Shown piece after piece: positions 9,104 to 19,750 of a stretch of DNA of 64,000 nt. This stretch comes from DASXKD01 sp963762735. GTDB lineage: Bacteria; Actinomycetota; Actinomycetes; Streptosporangiales; Streptosporangiaceae. Location of the stretch: positions 62,001-126,000 of the forward strand of contig CAVXMG010000026.1 of NCBI GenBank assembly GCA_963762735.1, read 5' to 3'. The translations under genes and the position numbers were made by a program. The stretch's first letter is position 1, and each line of letters opens with the position of its first letter. The notes beneath the pieces are model-generated. The model did not search any database and was not told where the DNA came from. It worked only from the letters and a program-made list of their open reading frames with translations.

Positions 9104-10721
9104 GCACGCCTTCCGGGATCCTGGCCAGCGGGAGCGTTTCCGCGGCGCTTGCCGGCGTCCTGCCGTGCGGGTACCTGGCCGCTGGTGCGGCACGCCGCGG
9201 CGCGCCTGCCGGGGCGTGCGATCCGCCTGCCGGGGTGTGCGATGCGCCTGCCGGACCGCGCGATGGGCTCGCCGGTGCGGGGCCGGTGGCCGCTTGATCC
9301 TCCGCCAGCACCGCCTCGATCTCGTCGACCAGGCCTTCGAGCCGTTCGGCGGTGGCGGCCCGTTGTGCGAGGTCGGTGGCGAGTTGGTCGGCGCCCTGGC
9401 GGATCTGCAGGATCGAGGCGTCTACCTGGTCGGCGGCGGTTTTTTGCTGTTGGGCGGCGAGCAGGGATTCCTCCAGCATGGTGGCGGTGGAGGTCATCAG
9501 GTCGCCGACTTCGCGGGCCTGGCGGGTGCCTTGTTCGGTGGCCATGATGGTGGCGTTGGTCTCGTCGCGGACCCCGGCGACGATCACGCTGATCGACTCG
9601 GTGGAGCGCAGCGAGCGCTCGGCGAGCTTGCGGACCTCGGCGGCGACCACGGCGAACCCCTTGCCGGCCTCGCCGGCCCGGGCGGCCTCGATGGCGGCGT
9701 TCAGGGCCAGCAGGTTGGTCTGCCCGGCGATGTCGTCGATCAGTTCGAGGATCTCGCCGATCTTCTGGGCCCGCTCGCCCAGCGACAGCGCCCGCACCGC
9801 GATCGCCTCCACCTTCTCCTGCATATCCCGCATGGTCACACCGGTGCGCTCGGCGGCCTCCGCCATGGTGCGCACGGTTTCCGCGATGGCACCGGCCGTG
9901 GTCGCGAGCTCCTCGATGGTGGCCGACGTCTCCGCCACGGCCGCGGACTGCTCGTTGGTCACCACCGCCGCGTCCTTCGCGGTCAGCCGCAGTTCGACCG
10001 CGACCTCGCCAAGCACCGACGAGGTGGACCTGAGCCGGCCGAGGAACCCGCTGAGCCGCTTCAGCGCGACCTTCAGCTCCCCTTCGCGCTGGAAGGACTG
10101 GTCGAGCAGCCGGAGCGCGAACAGCGCGAAACCGATGCCCGCGAGCACCGCGAGCACCGCCGCGATGATGCCGACGGCGAGCGCCTGGCCAGCGGCGGAG
10201 GAGGCGTCTGCCACCTCCGCGGCGACCGCCTTGTTCTCCTCGGTGTTCAACACGTCCAGCGGCCCGAAGACTCCGGGCTCGGCCAGCACGATGTGGTCGT
10301 TCGCGGCCCGCTGGCGTACCGGCACGGTCCCGGCGGCCCGACGGGCGGACAGGAATGCCGCATAGAGGTCCGCGTGCCCGGTGAGGGCATGGCTGAACGC
10401 CTGCGCGGCCGCGGGGGTCGGCGGTGTGATGCTCGCGGCGGTCTTGGCGAAGGCCTGCCGGGCGGTATTGATCTCGTCGGTGAGATCCTTGGTCGCCCCG
10501 AGCAGGTACTCGTTCATCGCCTCTCGCTCGTGCCACAACAAGGCGTTGAGCTCCCTGACGTTGCCCGCGTCGTGGGCACTGGTGACCGCGGCGGCCCCGT
10601 CCGACTGGGCCACCTGGTAGCGCCAGATGGTCACGCCGACCGCGGCGGCGATGACGGTGACCACCGCAAGGCTCACCGATGCGACCTTGCGTGTGGAAAT
10701 GGCCCGTAGGTAATTCTGCAT
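9100..10721 (-). CDS. Methyl-accepting chemotaxis protein 1 (frameshift near its end)
   Basis: A membrane chemoreceptor: first membrane helix at about residues 15-33, an extracytoplasmic four-helix-type sensor without recognisable PAS or Cache motifs, second membrane helix about 180-205, and then a cytoplasmic signalling domain with the hairpin-tip signature IAGQTNLLALNAAIEAARAG. No clear HAMP domain is seen. The Ala/Pro/Gly-rich tail after about residue 470 continues past the cheW start in the present frame; a one-base shift there gives a stop at 9100 forming the same ATGA overlap used elsewhere in this operon, so the true end is likely 9100. The signalling domain shares a 467-bp almost identical block with receptor 2. 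Confidence 0.88.
9379..9845 (-). repeat. 467-bp near-identical block shared with MCP 2 (copy A)
   Basis: Bases 9379-9845 match 10949-11415 at a constant offset of 1570. I found only two differences (9399/10969 and 9817/11387). Flanking parts of the two receptor genes diverge sharply, including at third codon positions. The block encodes the signalling tip and CheW/CheA contact region. Confidence 0.9.
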
Positions 10722-10842
10722 GCCGTGCGGTTCCTCGCCCCCGGTGATGCCCGCAAGTGCCGGGCCGCGTCCCCTAATGCGAGACGTACCCGTTACGGGC
10801 GCTTCGTATCCTTTCAGTTACTCTGCGTTAACAAGATCGGCG

Positions 10843-12318
10843 TCAGTCGTCATGGCCCACCTGGCTGCCGACGCGCAGTGCGTTCTCGATCTCGTCCACC
10901 AGGGTTTCCAGCCGTTCGGCGGTGCTGGCCCGCTGCGACTGGGCAGTAGCGAGTTGGTCGGCGCCCTGCCGGATCTGCAGGATCGAGGCGTCTACCTGGT
11001 CGGCGGCGGTTTTTTGCTGTTGGGCGGCGAGCAGGGATTCCTCCAGCATGGTGGCGGTGGAGGTCATCAGGTCGCCGACTTCGCGGGCCTGGCGGGTGCC
11101 TTGTTCGGTGGCCATGATGGTGGCGTTGGTCTCGTCGCGGACCCCGGCGACGATCACGCTGATCGACTCGGTGGAGCGCAGCGAGCGCTCGGCGAGCTTG
11201 CGGACCTCGGCGGCGACCACGGCGAACCCCTTGCCGGCCTCGCCGGCCCGGGCGGCCTCGATGGCGGCGTTCAGGGCCAGCAGGTTGGTCTGCCCGGCGA
11301 TGTCGTCGATCAGTTCGAGGATCTCGCCGATCTTCTGGGCCCGCTCGCCCAGCGACAGCGCCCGCACCGCGATCGCCTCCACCTTCCCCTGCATATCCCG
11401 CATGGTCACACCGGTCCTGCTCGCCGCGTCCGCCACCGACCGGACGTTCTCCGCGATCGCCCCCGAGGCCGCTGCCAGTTGCTCGATGGTGGCCGAGGTG
11501 TCCGCGATGGCCGCGGACTGCTCGTTCATCGAGGTAGCGGCGGTGCCCGAGGTCGCCCGGAGTTCGCCGGCGACCTCGCCAAGCACCCCCGAGGCCGAGC
11601 GCAGCCGCTCGATGAGGGCGTTGCGGTCCGACAGCCGTCCCAGCGTCTCCATGAGCTGGTCCTCGCGGTCTACAGAACGGTGCAGGAGGCTGCGCGCGTA
11701 GAACTGGAAGGCGATGCCGGCCCCGAGCGTCAGCACGACGGTGAGGATTCCGACGGTCAGCGCCTGGCTCTTCGACGCCGCGGCGTCGGCCGCGGCGACG
11801 GCCCCGCGCGCCACCTGGAGACGGTCCAGGCTGGTAAGGGCAGGCGGAATCGGGGCCGCCGCCGCGTTGAGCAGGCCGGCCGCGGCGAACGCGGGCTGCA
11901 GGCCGAGGTAGGTGTGGGTGTGGTTCGCGTTGTTCTGCTCGGCGGTGAAGGTGGCGTAGTAGTGGCGTTCCGCCGTGGTCGCCCGCCGCAGGTAGAGGTC
12001 CTCGCCGGGGAACTCGTTCTGGTCAAGTTGCGCGGCCAGCGTGTCGAACCTGGCTTGCAGGCCGGCGACCTGGTGGAGCGAGCGGCGGGAGGGATTGAAC
12101 AGGTAGTGCTCCACCGTCAGCCGTTCCTGCCAGAACGTGTCGCCCAGCGCCGCTGTGGTCCGGGCGCCGTTGCTCGAGTCGACCGCCACCGCGGCCCGGG
12201 ACAGGGCGTTCTGGTAGCGCCAGGTGGACACCGCGCCCGCGCATGCGATCACGGCGACGATCGCCAGTCCGGCCGTGGTGACGCGTCTTGCCGCACTGCC
12301 CCGCGCACGTGATCGCAT
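10843..12318 (-). CDS. Methyl-accepting chemotaxis protein 2
   Basis: A 491-residue receptor with a membrane helix at about 14-33, a short extracytoplasmic helical sensor (WRYQNALSRAAVAVDSS onward, also seen in receptor 1 as WRYQVAQSD), a second helix near 190-212, and the conserved signalling domain. The tip is nearly identical in DNA to that of receptor 1, while sensors and membrane-proximal parts differ. The gene ends cleanly at 10843, 121 bp before receptor 1 starts. The two receptors probably feed one CheA through the same CheW. Confidence 0.93.
   Translation of the reverse strand: MRSRARGSAARRVTTAGLAIVAVIACAGAVSTWRYQNALSRAAVAVDSSNGARTTAALGDTFWQERLTVEHYLFNPSRRSLHQVAGLQARFDTLAAQLDQNEFPGEDLYLRRATTAERHYYATFTAEQNNANHTHTYLGLQPAFAAAGLLNAAAAPIPPALTSLDRLQVARGAVAAADAAASKSQALTVGILTVVLTLGAGIAFQFYARSLLHRSVDREDQLMETLGRLSDRNALIERLRSASGVLGEVAGELRATSGTAATSMNEQSAAIADTSATIEQLAAASGAIAENVRSVADAASRTGVTMRDMQGKVEAIAVRALSLGERAQKIGEILELIDDIAGQTNLLALNAAIEAARAGEAGKGFAVVAAEVRKLAERSLRSTESISVIVAGVRDETNATIMATEQGTRQAREVGDLMTSTATMLEESLLAAQQQKTAADQVDASILQIRQGADQLATAQSQRASTAERLETLVDEIENALRVGSQVGHDD
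10949..11415 (-). repeat. 467-bp near-identical block shared with MCP 1 (copy B)
   Basis: Partner of 9379-9845. Identity is about 99.6 percent by direct comparison, ending abruptly on both sides, which suggests recent gene conversion or selection on an interaction surface plus conversion. Confidence 0.9.
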
Positions 12319-12399
12319 TGGCCTCTTATGTTCCTGCCCGCGGGGTGCCCATCTCCAGTCGCGCCCCCTTGGTTCAGGATCTACCCACTGGTGACGCAG

Positions 12400-12431
12400 T
12401 CGTATCGTCTAATCACTATTAGTAGCGATAC
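12400..12431. terminator. AT-rich hairpin between the GGDEF-EAL gene and MCP 2
   Basis: CGTATCG (12400-12406) pairs with CGATACG (12425-12431), and inside it CTAAT (12408-12412) pairs with ATTAG (12417-12421). It stands out as AT-rich in this DNA. It lies just downstream of the GGDEF-EAL stop and upstream of the receptor start, so it may be a weak terminator or a regulatory site. Confidence 0.4.
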
Positions 12432-12443
12432 GCCAGTCCGGGG

Positions 12444-15400
12444 TCAGCGGGTGCCTGCGTGCAGCAGGGGCACCAGGCCGTGCCGGACCAGCGCCTGCGC
12501 CTCGTCCGCCGGGACCGGCTTCTCCAGCAGGTATCCCTGCCCGGTCTCGCAGCCGAGCGAGATCAGCAGTTCCCGCTGCGCCTCGCTCTCGATCCCCTCG
12601 GCGGTCACCGTGAGCCCGAGCGTCTTGGCCATCCGCACGATGACCTCGACGAGCGCCAGCCGCCCCCGGGAGGACGCGATGCCATCGATGAACGACTTGT
12701 CTATCTTCAGCACGTCCACCGGCAGTTCGCGCAGGTAACTCAGGGACGAGTACCCGGTGCCGAAGTCGTCGATCGCGAGCCGCACGCCCAGTTGCTTCAG
12801 CTCGGTCAGCTCGGCATGGATCCGGTCGTCCCGGCCCAGCAGGACGCTCTCGGTGAGTTCCAGTTGCAGCAGGGAAGGCGCGAGGCCCGACTCGGACAGC
12901 ACCTTGCGTACCCCCGCGACGAAGCCGGCGTTCGCGGAACTGCCGGGCGGACACGTTCACGCTGGCGTACAGCGCAGCACGGCCGGGTACGTGGCGCTGC
13001 CAGGCGACCAGGTCGCTCACTGCCTGCCGGAGCACCCAGGAACCGAGTGGCACGATGTAGCCGGTCTCCTCGGCCAGAGAGATGAACTGGTCGGGGTTGA
13101 TCATCCCCCAGCGCGGGTGCGGCCACCGCACCAGCGCCTCGAAGCCCGCGATCTCGCCGGTCGCGAGCACCACGATGGGCTGGTAGGCCAGCGTGAAGGC
13201 GGAATCCGTTGACCGCGTCCTCGATCGCCGCCTTCAGCTCGCGCCGCCTGGCGATGACGGCCGACAGTACCGGCTGGTAGCGGCGCCACTGCCGTTTGCC
13301 CGCCGCCTTCGCCGCGTACAGGGCCAGGTCGGCGTGGCGGACCAGGTCCCCGGCGTCGGTGCTGTCCTCGGTGGTGGCCACCCCGACGCTGGCCGTGGCG
13401 ACGACCGGGCCGCTGGTGAGCACGAACGGCTCGGCGAACGCCTCGACGATCTTCTGGGCGTACCGCTCCACGGCCACGTCGCCGTCGGCCTCCTCGATCA
13501 GCAGCGCGAACTCGTCCGCGCCGATCCTGGCGGCCGTGTCCTGCCCGCGGCCCGGCACTGGGGTTCCGGGGGGCGGCTTGCCACCCCGGGCCAGCACGCG
13601 CGATGCGGCCTGGCCGTTTGCGGCCCAGGCGTCATCGACGCCCTCGGGGGGTTCCGGGGGGTCGCCCCCCCGGGCCAGCACCGTGAGCCTGCCCGCGGCG
13701 GCCACCAGTAGTTCGTCGCCGACGGCGTGGCCCATGCTGTCGTTGACCACGTTGAGGTCGTCGAGGTCCACCACGAGGACGGCCATGGCCGTCCCGGCAC
13801 GCCGGGGCCGGGCCAGCGCCCGGGCGATCCTGTCGATGAACAGGGACCTGTTCGGCAGCCCGGTCAGGGCGTCGTGGGAATTGCGGTGGGTCAGTTCACG
13901 CTGCAGCGAGCGCTGCTCACTGACGTCGCGCAGGGTCAGCACCAGCCCGGCGATCATGCGGTCGCCGCGCAGGTCACGGTGGCTGACCCGGACCTGGGCC
14001 GGCGTACCGTCGGGGCGGTTGACCAGCCAGTCTCCGGGCACCGTGGCGTCCGCGCCGTCCCGCATCCGGGCGAACGCGCGGGCGACGGTGTCCCGTTCTC
14101 CGGGGCTGACCAGGCTGGTCAGCCGGGTACCGGCCACGTGGGCCGTACCGAAAAGGCGCTCCGCCGCCGGGGTCGCGTAGTCGACCACCCCGTCATCCTT
14201 GACGATCAGGACCGCGTCGGAACTGTCCTGGACCACGGCGCGGACGTACGCCCTGCTGTCTTCGCGGCGTGCCTCGGCGCTGCGCATTACCTGGTCGGCT
14301 GCATGCGCGGCCTGCCCGGCGATGACCTCCAGGGTCCCGGCTCGCGCGGCCAGGCTAGGCGGCTCGCCGAACACGGCAAGCACGCCGGCCGGTGGCCCGT
14401 CCCTGGTCGGCAGCGGGCAGAGCAGCACCCCCTGGCCATCCCATGCCTCCGCGGCGCCGTCACCGGGACCGGCCGGCAGCAGCACCGGGCGCGGCGGCGC
14501 GGCCTGGGCCAGCCAGGTGCTCATCGCCGCCTCGTGCCGCCCGGCCAGCACAGGGACGCCCGCATGTTCCCAGGCTGGCCCGGCGCCGCCGGGTGCCGGC
14601 AGGACCGGCAGCAGCGTGGCACCCGCCCGCCGGGCCAGCAGGGCCTGCAGCGGGTGCCGGCCGGCCACCGCGCCGACGGCGGCCTGGGCGGCGGCCGCCA
14701 CGTCCTCGATCGATGCCGCGGCCGCGAAGGCCGCCGCGGCCATGCGCAGGGCTCGCTCCCGGCCCAGGGCACGCCGGTAGGAGATCGCCGCCTCCGCCAG
14801 GCAGGCGAGCACGACCAGATCAAAGGCGCCACAGCCGAGGTCCACCATGCCGGCGCCCGTGTGCCGGTGCTGGGCCGCCGCCAGGGCGACCAGGGCACCC
14901 GGCACGGCCAGGGCCGCCAGGGCGAGCAGGATCAGCCGGGATACCGGCGCGCCCGCGGGCCGGCCCGGCCCCGGCTCGGTCAGCACGGTCATCGCCGGGT
15001 CGAGCGCGGCGGCTCCCCAGGCCCAGAAGCAGAGCAGCCAGCCCAGCGGGACCGGCAGGGCCGCGCCAGCGCCGCCGTGGAGTTGCCCCAGCGCGTAGGC
15101 AAGATCCGAGGCTCCGAGCCCGGCTGCGCCCGCCGCGAGCAGCCAGGCCGGCCGGGCCGGGACCGGGCGCGCAGCAAGCAGCCGGGCCGCTACCGCGAGG
15201 ATCAGCACGTCACACAGCGGAAATGCGGCCGCGAAGGCCCGGTTCGCGCTGACCGCGCCGGTGCCGCGGGCGAAACACCAGCCAGAGCAGGCAGGCGAAG
15301 GCGCAGCCGGCCGCAAGAACAAGCGCGTCAAGGACGCCCTGCCCTGCCCGGCCGGCGGCCCGCCACCGGAGGAAGATCACCAGCCCGGCGACGGCCAGCG

Positions 15401-15713
15401 GGCAGGCAGCGAGCGCAAGGCCATCCCCGATCCACGGGGAGGGCACGCTGGCACGCGGCGCGCCGTTGGCGATCAGGAATCCTGTCTGGCTGGCCGCCAG
15501 GCACGCGCAGGCCCCGGCCAGCAGCAGCCATGGCTCGCCCCGGGCGGGCCGGTGCAGCGCCACGCCTACCGCAAGGGCGGCGGCGGCGCTGGCGCCGATG
15601 AGCGCCCAGGCCAGCGCGCGCAAACCAGGAAAGGCGGCATAAAAGGCGGCAAGCACCAGAATCCACGCGGAATAACCAGCTATCGCGCGTGGCCGCCAGT
15701 TCAATGTAACCAC
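12444..15713 (-). CDS. Membrane GGDEF-EAL cyclic-di-GMP enzyme with PAS domain (frameshifted)
   Basis: The protein starts at GTG 15713 with about ten hydrophobic segments, then a GAF-like stretch, a PAS domain (AVVQDSSDAVLIVKDDG), a GGDEF domain and a complete EAL domain. The GGDEF motif reads GADEF, so cyclase activity is uncertain. The EAL part keeps GFEALVRW, VNVSARQF, LELTES, DDFGTGYSSL and KIDKSFIDG, so phosphodiesterase activity is likely. Three one-base shifts break the frame, near 15260, 13200 and 12945; together they restore 1090 codons. The GGDEF domain carries an insertion of about 45 residues (ARGGDPPEPPEG and ARGGKPPPGTP) encoded by two units of the dispersed repeat, placed just before ARIGADEF. 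It precedes the chemoreceptors on the same strand and may be controlled with them. Confidence 0.87.
13556..13680 (+). repeat. Dispersed repeat, two units inside the GGDEF-coding region
   Basis: Unit one (13556-13596) reads CACTGGGGTTCCGGGGGGCG, then GCTTGCC, an ACCCCGGGCCAGCA end. Unit two has a hairpin (GCCTGG 13608-13613 with CCAGGC 13625-13630, plus inner pairs) and the full core 13641-13680 ending CCCGGGCCAGCA. The element lies antisense to the gene and stays open in its frame, adding about 45 residues to a normally compact loop. Confidence 0.8.
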
Positions 15714-15905
15714 CCCCGGCCGCGCGTCCGGCCAGGTGCCCGCGCTGCCCCCGGTAACACCCCGGCAGTTCGCTGCACGGGTTTGTAATTCCAGCCTGGC
15801 AATAAGGATCATATCTGATTGACCCAGAGCGGTCCGGACGGCAAAAACCGGCGAATTACGAATGGCGGAATTTCAGGGCATATCCGTATTTGCTTTTACC
15901 TGGAC

Positions 15906-15937
15906 CGGCCCGCCCGGGAGCATTCCCGGGCGGGCCG
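15906..15937 (-). terminator. Perfect hairpin after the NHL-repeat gene
   Basis: GGCCCGCCCGGGA (15907-15919) pairs exactly with TCCCGGGCGGGCC (15924-15936) around a GCAT loop, extended by one flanking C-G pair. It lies 23 bp beyond the stop of the minus-strand NHL gene and faces the start of the GGDEF-EAL gene. Confidence 0.8.
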
Positions 15938-15959
15938 ATGCGGACCGCGTGCCGCGCGT

Positions 15960-18411
15960 TCAGCCGGCCACCTCCCGGATCCGGTTGTTGCCAGTGTCGG
16001 AGATCAGCACGTCACCGGCCGGGTCGGTGATCGCGGCCTCGGGCTCGCCGATTACGGCGCTGGTGGCCGGGCCGCCGTCGCCGGAGAAGCCGCCGCCGGT
16101 GCCGCCGCCGGCCACGGTGTAGATGTCGCCCGCGGTCATGGGCTGGCCGTAGAACGTGCCGCTGGTCTCGGCCAGCACCCGGATCCTGGCGTCGCCGGTG
16201 TCGGCGATCACCAGGTTGCCCGAGGAGTCCACGTTCGCATCCCAGGGGCCGGTCAGTTCGGCGCTGGTGGCCGGGCCGCTGTCGCCGAGGCCGCTGGTGC
16301 CGCCGCCGGCCACGGTGTAGATGTCGCCCGCGGTCATGGGCTGCCCGTAGAACGTGCCGGTGGTCTCGGCAACCACCCGGATCCGGTCGTTGCCGGTGTC
16401 GGCGATCACCAGGTTGCCCGAGCCGTCCACGAACGCGCTCTCCGGGTTGTCCACGTGGGCCTTGGTGGCCTTGCCGCCGTCACCGGCGAAACCGATCCCG
16501 CCGTTGCCGGCCACCGTGTAGATGTCCCCGGCGGTCATCGACTGGCCGTAGAACGTGCCGGTGGTCTCGGCCACCACGCGGATCCGCTGTTTGCTGGTGG
16601 CGATCACCAGGTTGCCCTGAGGATCCACGGTAACGCCGTTGGCGAAGCCGAGCGTGGCGCTGGTGGCCGGGATGCCGTTGCCGACGCCCCCGGTCCCGCC
16701 GCCTGCCACGGTGTAGATGAATCCGGCGTTCATGGCCTGGCCGTAGAACGTGCCGGTGCTCTCGGCCACCACCCGGACCCGGTTGCTGTGGGTGTCCGCG
16801 ATCAGCAGGTTGCCTGCCGGGTCGATGGCCATGCCCTGCGGCTTGTCCAGCGTGGCGATGCTGGCCGGCCCGCCGTCGCCGAAATGCCCGATGGCACCGG
16901 TGCCGGCCACGGTGTAGATGTCGCCCGCGGTCATCGCCTGCCCGTAGAAGGTGCCGGTGGTGCCCGCCAGCACCCGGATCCGGTTGTTCGTGGTGTCGGC
17001 GATCAGCGTATTCCCAGCGGCGTCAAGCAGCAGCCCGGCCGGGGAGGCCAGTTCGGCGGCGGTCGCACTGGCGCCGTCACCGACCGAGCCGGTGTTGCCG
17101 TGCCCGGCCACCGTGTAGATGCTGCCGGCCGCCATCGGCTGGTTGTAGAACGTGCCGCTGCCCGCGGCCACCACCCGGACCCGCTGGTTGCCGGTGTCGG
17201 CGATCACCAGGTTGCCCGAGCCGTCCACGGCCACCGCGGTGGGGTCGTTCAGCTCGCCCTTGAGGGCCGGGCGGATGTCCTTGAACCCTGCGGTGCCGTT
17301 GCCGGCCACGGTGTAGATGTCGCCCGCGGTCATCGCCTGGCCGTAGAACGTCGCGGTGCTCTCCGCGACCACCCGGACCCGCTGGTTGCCGGTGTCGGCG
17401 ATCACCAGGTTCCCGGACGCGTCCACGGCCACCCCCGCGGCGTCGAGCCCGGCCGAGGTGGCCGGGCCCTTGTCCCCGGAGAAGGCCGCGCTGCCGTCGC
17501 CGGCCACGGTGTAGATGTCGCCCGCGGTCATCGCCTGGCCGTAGAAGGTACCGGTGCTGCCCGCCGACCACCCGGACCCGGTTGTTGCCGAAGTCGGCGA
17601 AGACCAGGTTCCCAAAGGCGTCGACCGTGACCCGCATGGGCTGGTTCAGTTCGGCGCTGGTGGCCGGGCCGCCGTCGCCGCCGAATCCCAGGCTGCCGTC
17701 GCCGGCCACGGTGTAGATGTCGCCGGCGGTCATCGCCTGGCCGTAGAACGTGCCGGTGGTCTCGGCCACCACCCGGATCACGTTGTTCCCGAGGTCGGCG
17801 ATCACCAGGTTGCCCGAGCCGTCCACGGCCACGCCTGCCGTGTTGTTCAGCTCGGCGCCGGTGGCCGGGCCGCCGTCCCCGGTGTATCCGGTGCCGCCGT
17901 CGCCGGCCACGGTGTAGATGTCCTTGGCGGTCATCGCCTGGCCGTAGAACGTCCCGCTGTGCGCCGCCACGACGCGGATCCGGTAGGCATCGGCTACTAC
18001 CAGGTTGCCCGAGTGATCCACAGCGGTCGCGCAGGTTCCCACGCTGGCGCTGGTCGCGGGTCCGCCGTCGCCGAGCGGCGCGCCGGCCCCGGTGCCCGCG
18101 GGCGTGGTCAGCCGGTCGGTGCCGTCGACCTGGCGGACAGTCGTGTTGTCCGCGATGTAGAGCAGGCCGTTCGCGACGGACACGCCGCACGCGTTGGTGA
18201 TCGGCACGTTCGTGGCCCTGGCCGGCCCGCCGACACCGCCGGCCACGGTCGAAATGGTCCCGGCCACCGCGGGCTGCACCCCTGCCTCGCGGGGCTGCGC
18301 GGCCGCGCTGGCGCCTGCCCCGGCCGTCCCTGCGACGGCCAGCGCCGCCACCGCCACCACTGGCACGCGCCACGCGAGCCAGCCCATGCCTGCGATCCGA
18401 TTCGCACCCAC
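15960..18411 (-). CDS. Secreted NHL-repeat beta-propeller protein (one frameshift)
   Basis: From GTG 18411, which follows GGGAGG, the protein has a signal peptide (hydrophobic stretch VPVVAVAALAVAGTAGAG) and then about a dozen tandem repeats of 50-60 residues. Each repeat contains GTFYGQAMTAGDIYTVAG, GDGGPATSAEL and NLVIADTGNNRIRVVA, the pattern of NHL six-bladed propellers. An extra base near 17560 splits it into two frames; removing it gives 817 codons of unbroken repeats. Two propellers' worth of blades are present. NHL domains are binding scaffolds and no catalytic residues can be pointed out. A strong terminator follows and a hairpin precedes it, so it is likely monocistronic. Confidence 0.87.
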
Positions 18412-18435
18412 CCCGGCATTCCTCCCAAAAGTCAG

Positions 18436-18475
18436 CCCTGGCAGTTCGCGTGCAGCGATCCGCGAACTGCCAGGG
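18436..18475. promoter_or_regulatory. 15-bp inverted repeat upstream of the NHL gene
   Basis: CCCTGGCAGTTCGCG (18436-18450) and its exact complement (18461-18475) flank a 10-nt spacer. It lies 25 bp upstream of the NHL start, between two divergent genes. It could form an mRNA leader hairpin or act as an operator; nothing decides between them. Confidence 0.5.
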
Positions 18476-18674
18476 TCCCACGGATGAGACGCGCCAGCGG
18501 CGCTAACGGATGACATGAACTGATAAATGACCACGTCAGGGCCCCTTTGGGGGGCGGCGGGCGGCGCTGGAGGACCCGATGGCGAAGGGGTTTCGTTTTG
18601 CCGGAACAGGGCGCGGGTACTTCAGACGGGCAGGCGGCAGGCGACCTCAGCCGGGCGGGAAGGGGCGAGGGAAC

Positions 18675-19598
18675 ATGAGCCCCGAGCCCGAGAAGGTTCC
18701 GGTCGAAGTCGAGGGCCGGAGCCTGGTCCTCACCAACCTGACCAAGGTGCTGTACCCGGACACGGGGTTCACCAAGGGCGCCGTGATCGACTACTACCTG
18801 CGCATCGCGCCGGTGCTGCTGCCGCATATCGCCGACCGGCCGCTGACCCTCAAGCGGTATCCGGACGGGGTGGCCGGCCAGCACTTCTACAACAAGCACG
18901 CCCCGGACCACCGGCCGCACTGGGTGCGCACCGAGCGGCTGCCCGCGCCGGGCTCGACCTCGGGCCGGGACTGGGTGCGGTACGTGATCGCCGGCGATCT
19001 GCCCACGCTGATCTGGACCGCCAACCTGGCCGGGCTCGAACTGCACACCCCGATGTGGCGGATTCCCCACGTGGCCGAGCCCGACCTGCTCGTGTTCGAC
19101 CTCGACCCCGGCGCGCCCGCGACCATCGTGGAATGCTGCGCGGTGGCGCTGTGGCTGCGCCCGCTACTGGCGGAGGCGGGCTTTGACGCGTTCGCCAAGA
19201 CCTCGGGCGGCAAGGGGCTCCAGTTGCTCGCCCCGCTGTCGGGAACCAGCTCCGACGGTGCCAGCGCGATAGCCAGGACCATCGCCGAGCACCTGGAGCG
19301 CGAGCAGCCCGCCGCGGTGGTGTCGCGGATGACCAGGTCGCTGCGCCCCGGCAAGGTCCTGGTCGACTGGAGCCAGAACAACGCCCACAAGACCACGATC
19401 GCGCCCTACTCGCTGCGCGCCCGCGGCCGGCCGACCGTGTCGACGCCGGTGACCTGGGACGAGGTCGCCGGGTGCGAGCGGCGGGAGGACCTGGTGTTCA
19501 CCAGCGGCGACGTGCTGGAGCGGGTGGCCGGGCACGGAGACCTGCTCGCGCCGCTGGTCGGCGCCCAGCCCGGCCCGCCGGCGCGCCCCGGCTCGTAA
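18675..19598 (+). CDS. LigD-type polymerase domain protein (NHEJ primase-polymerase)
   Basis: This 307-residue protein matches the stand-alone polymerase domain of bacterial LigD, an archaeo-eukaryotic-primase enzyme that fills or extends ends during non-homologous end joining. It starts with LTNLTKVLYPDTGFTKG, has LKRYPDGVAGQHFYNKHAP, the metal-binding FDLDPG, KTSGGKGLQLL and a third acidic site in VLVDWSQNN. The ATG at 18675 was chosen over an upstream in-frame ATG at 18579 because the family begins here and GGCGAGGG precedes it. No ligase domain, nuclease domain or Ku gene lies in the window, so its partners must be elsewhere. Confidence 0.93.
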   Translation: MSPEPEKVPVEVEGRSLVLTNLTKVLYPDTGFTKGAVIDYYLRIAPVLLPHIADRPLTLKRYPDGVAGQHFYNKHAPDHRPHWVRTERLPAPGSTSGRDWVRYVIAGDLPTLIWTANLAGLELHTPMWRIPHVAEPDLLVFDLDPGAPATIVECCAVALWLRPLLAEAGFDAFAKTSGGKGLQLLAPLSGTSSDGASAIARTIAEHLEREQPAAVVSRMTRSLRPGKVLVDWSQNNAHKTTIAPYSLRARGRPTVSTPVTWDEVAGCERREDLVFTSGDVLERVAGHGDLLAPLVGAQPGPPARPGS

Positions 19599-19750
19599 TC
19601 GTTCCGGCGCGCCTGGCTCGTGAGCATGACATTTTTGTCAGCCGCTCGGGCGCGCTCAAGTCTTGATCGTTACGGGATAATACCGGCGGAGCGGCCGCGG
19701 CGCCGTGGTCGCCGCGGCCGCTCCACAGTCCGCGGTCGCTCCGTGTCCGC

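Noticed and set aside
15819..17630. Repetitive plus-strand frame with GHGVDVARGHRLAVER units
   Set aside because: It is the mirror of the NHL repeats on the other strand; the repeat pattern comes from the real gene.
18675..19598. Complete NHEJ ATP-dependent ligase
   Set aside because: Only the polymerase domain is encoded; no ligase KxDG motif or nuclease domain is present.
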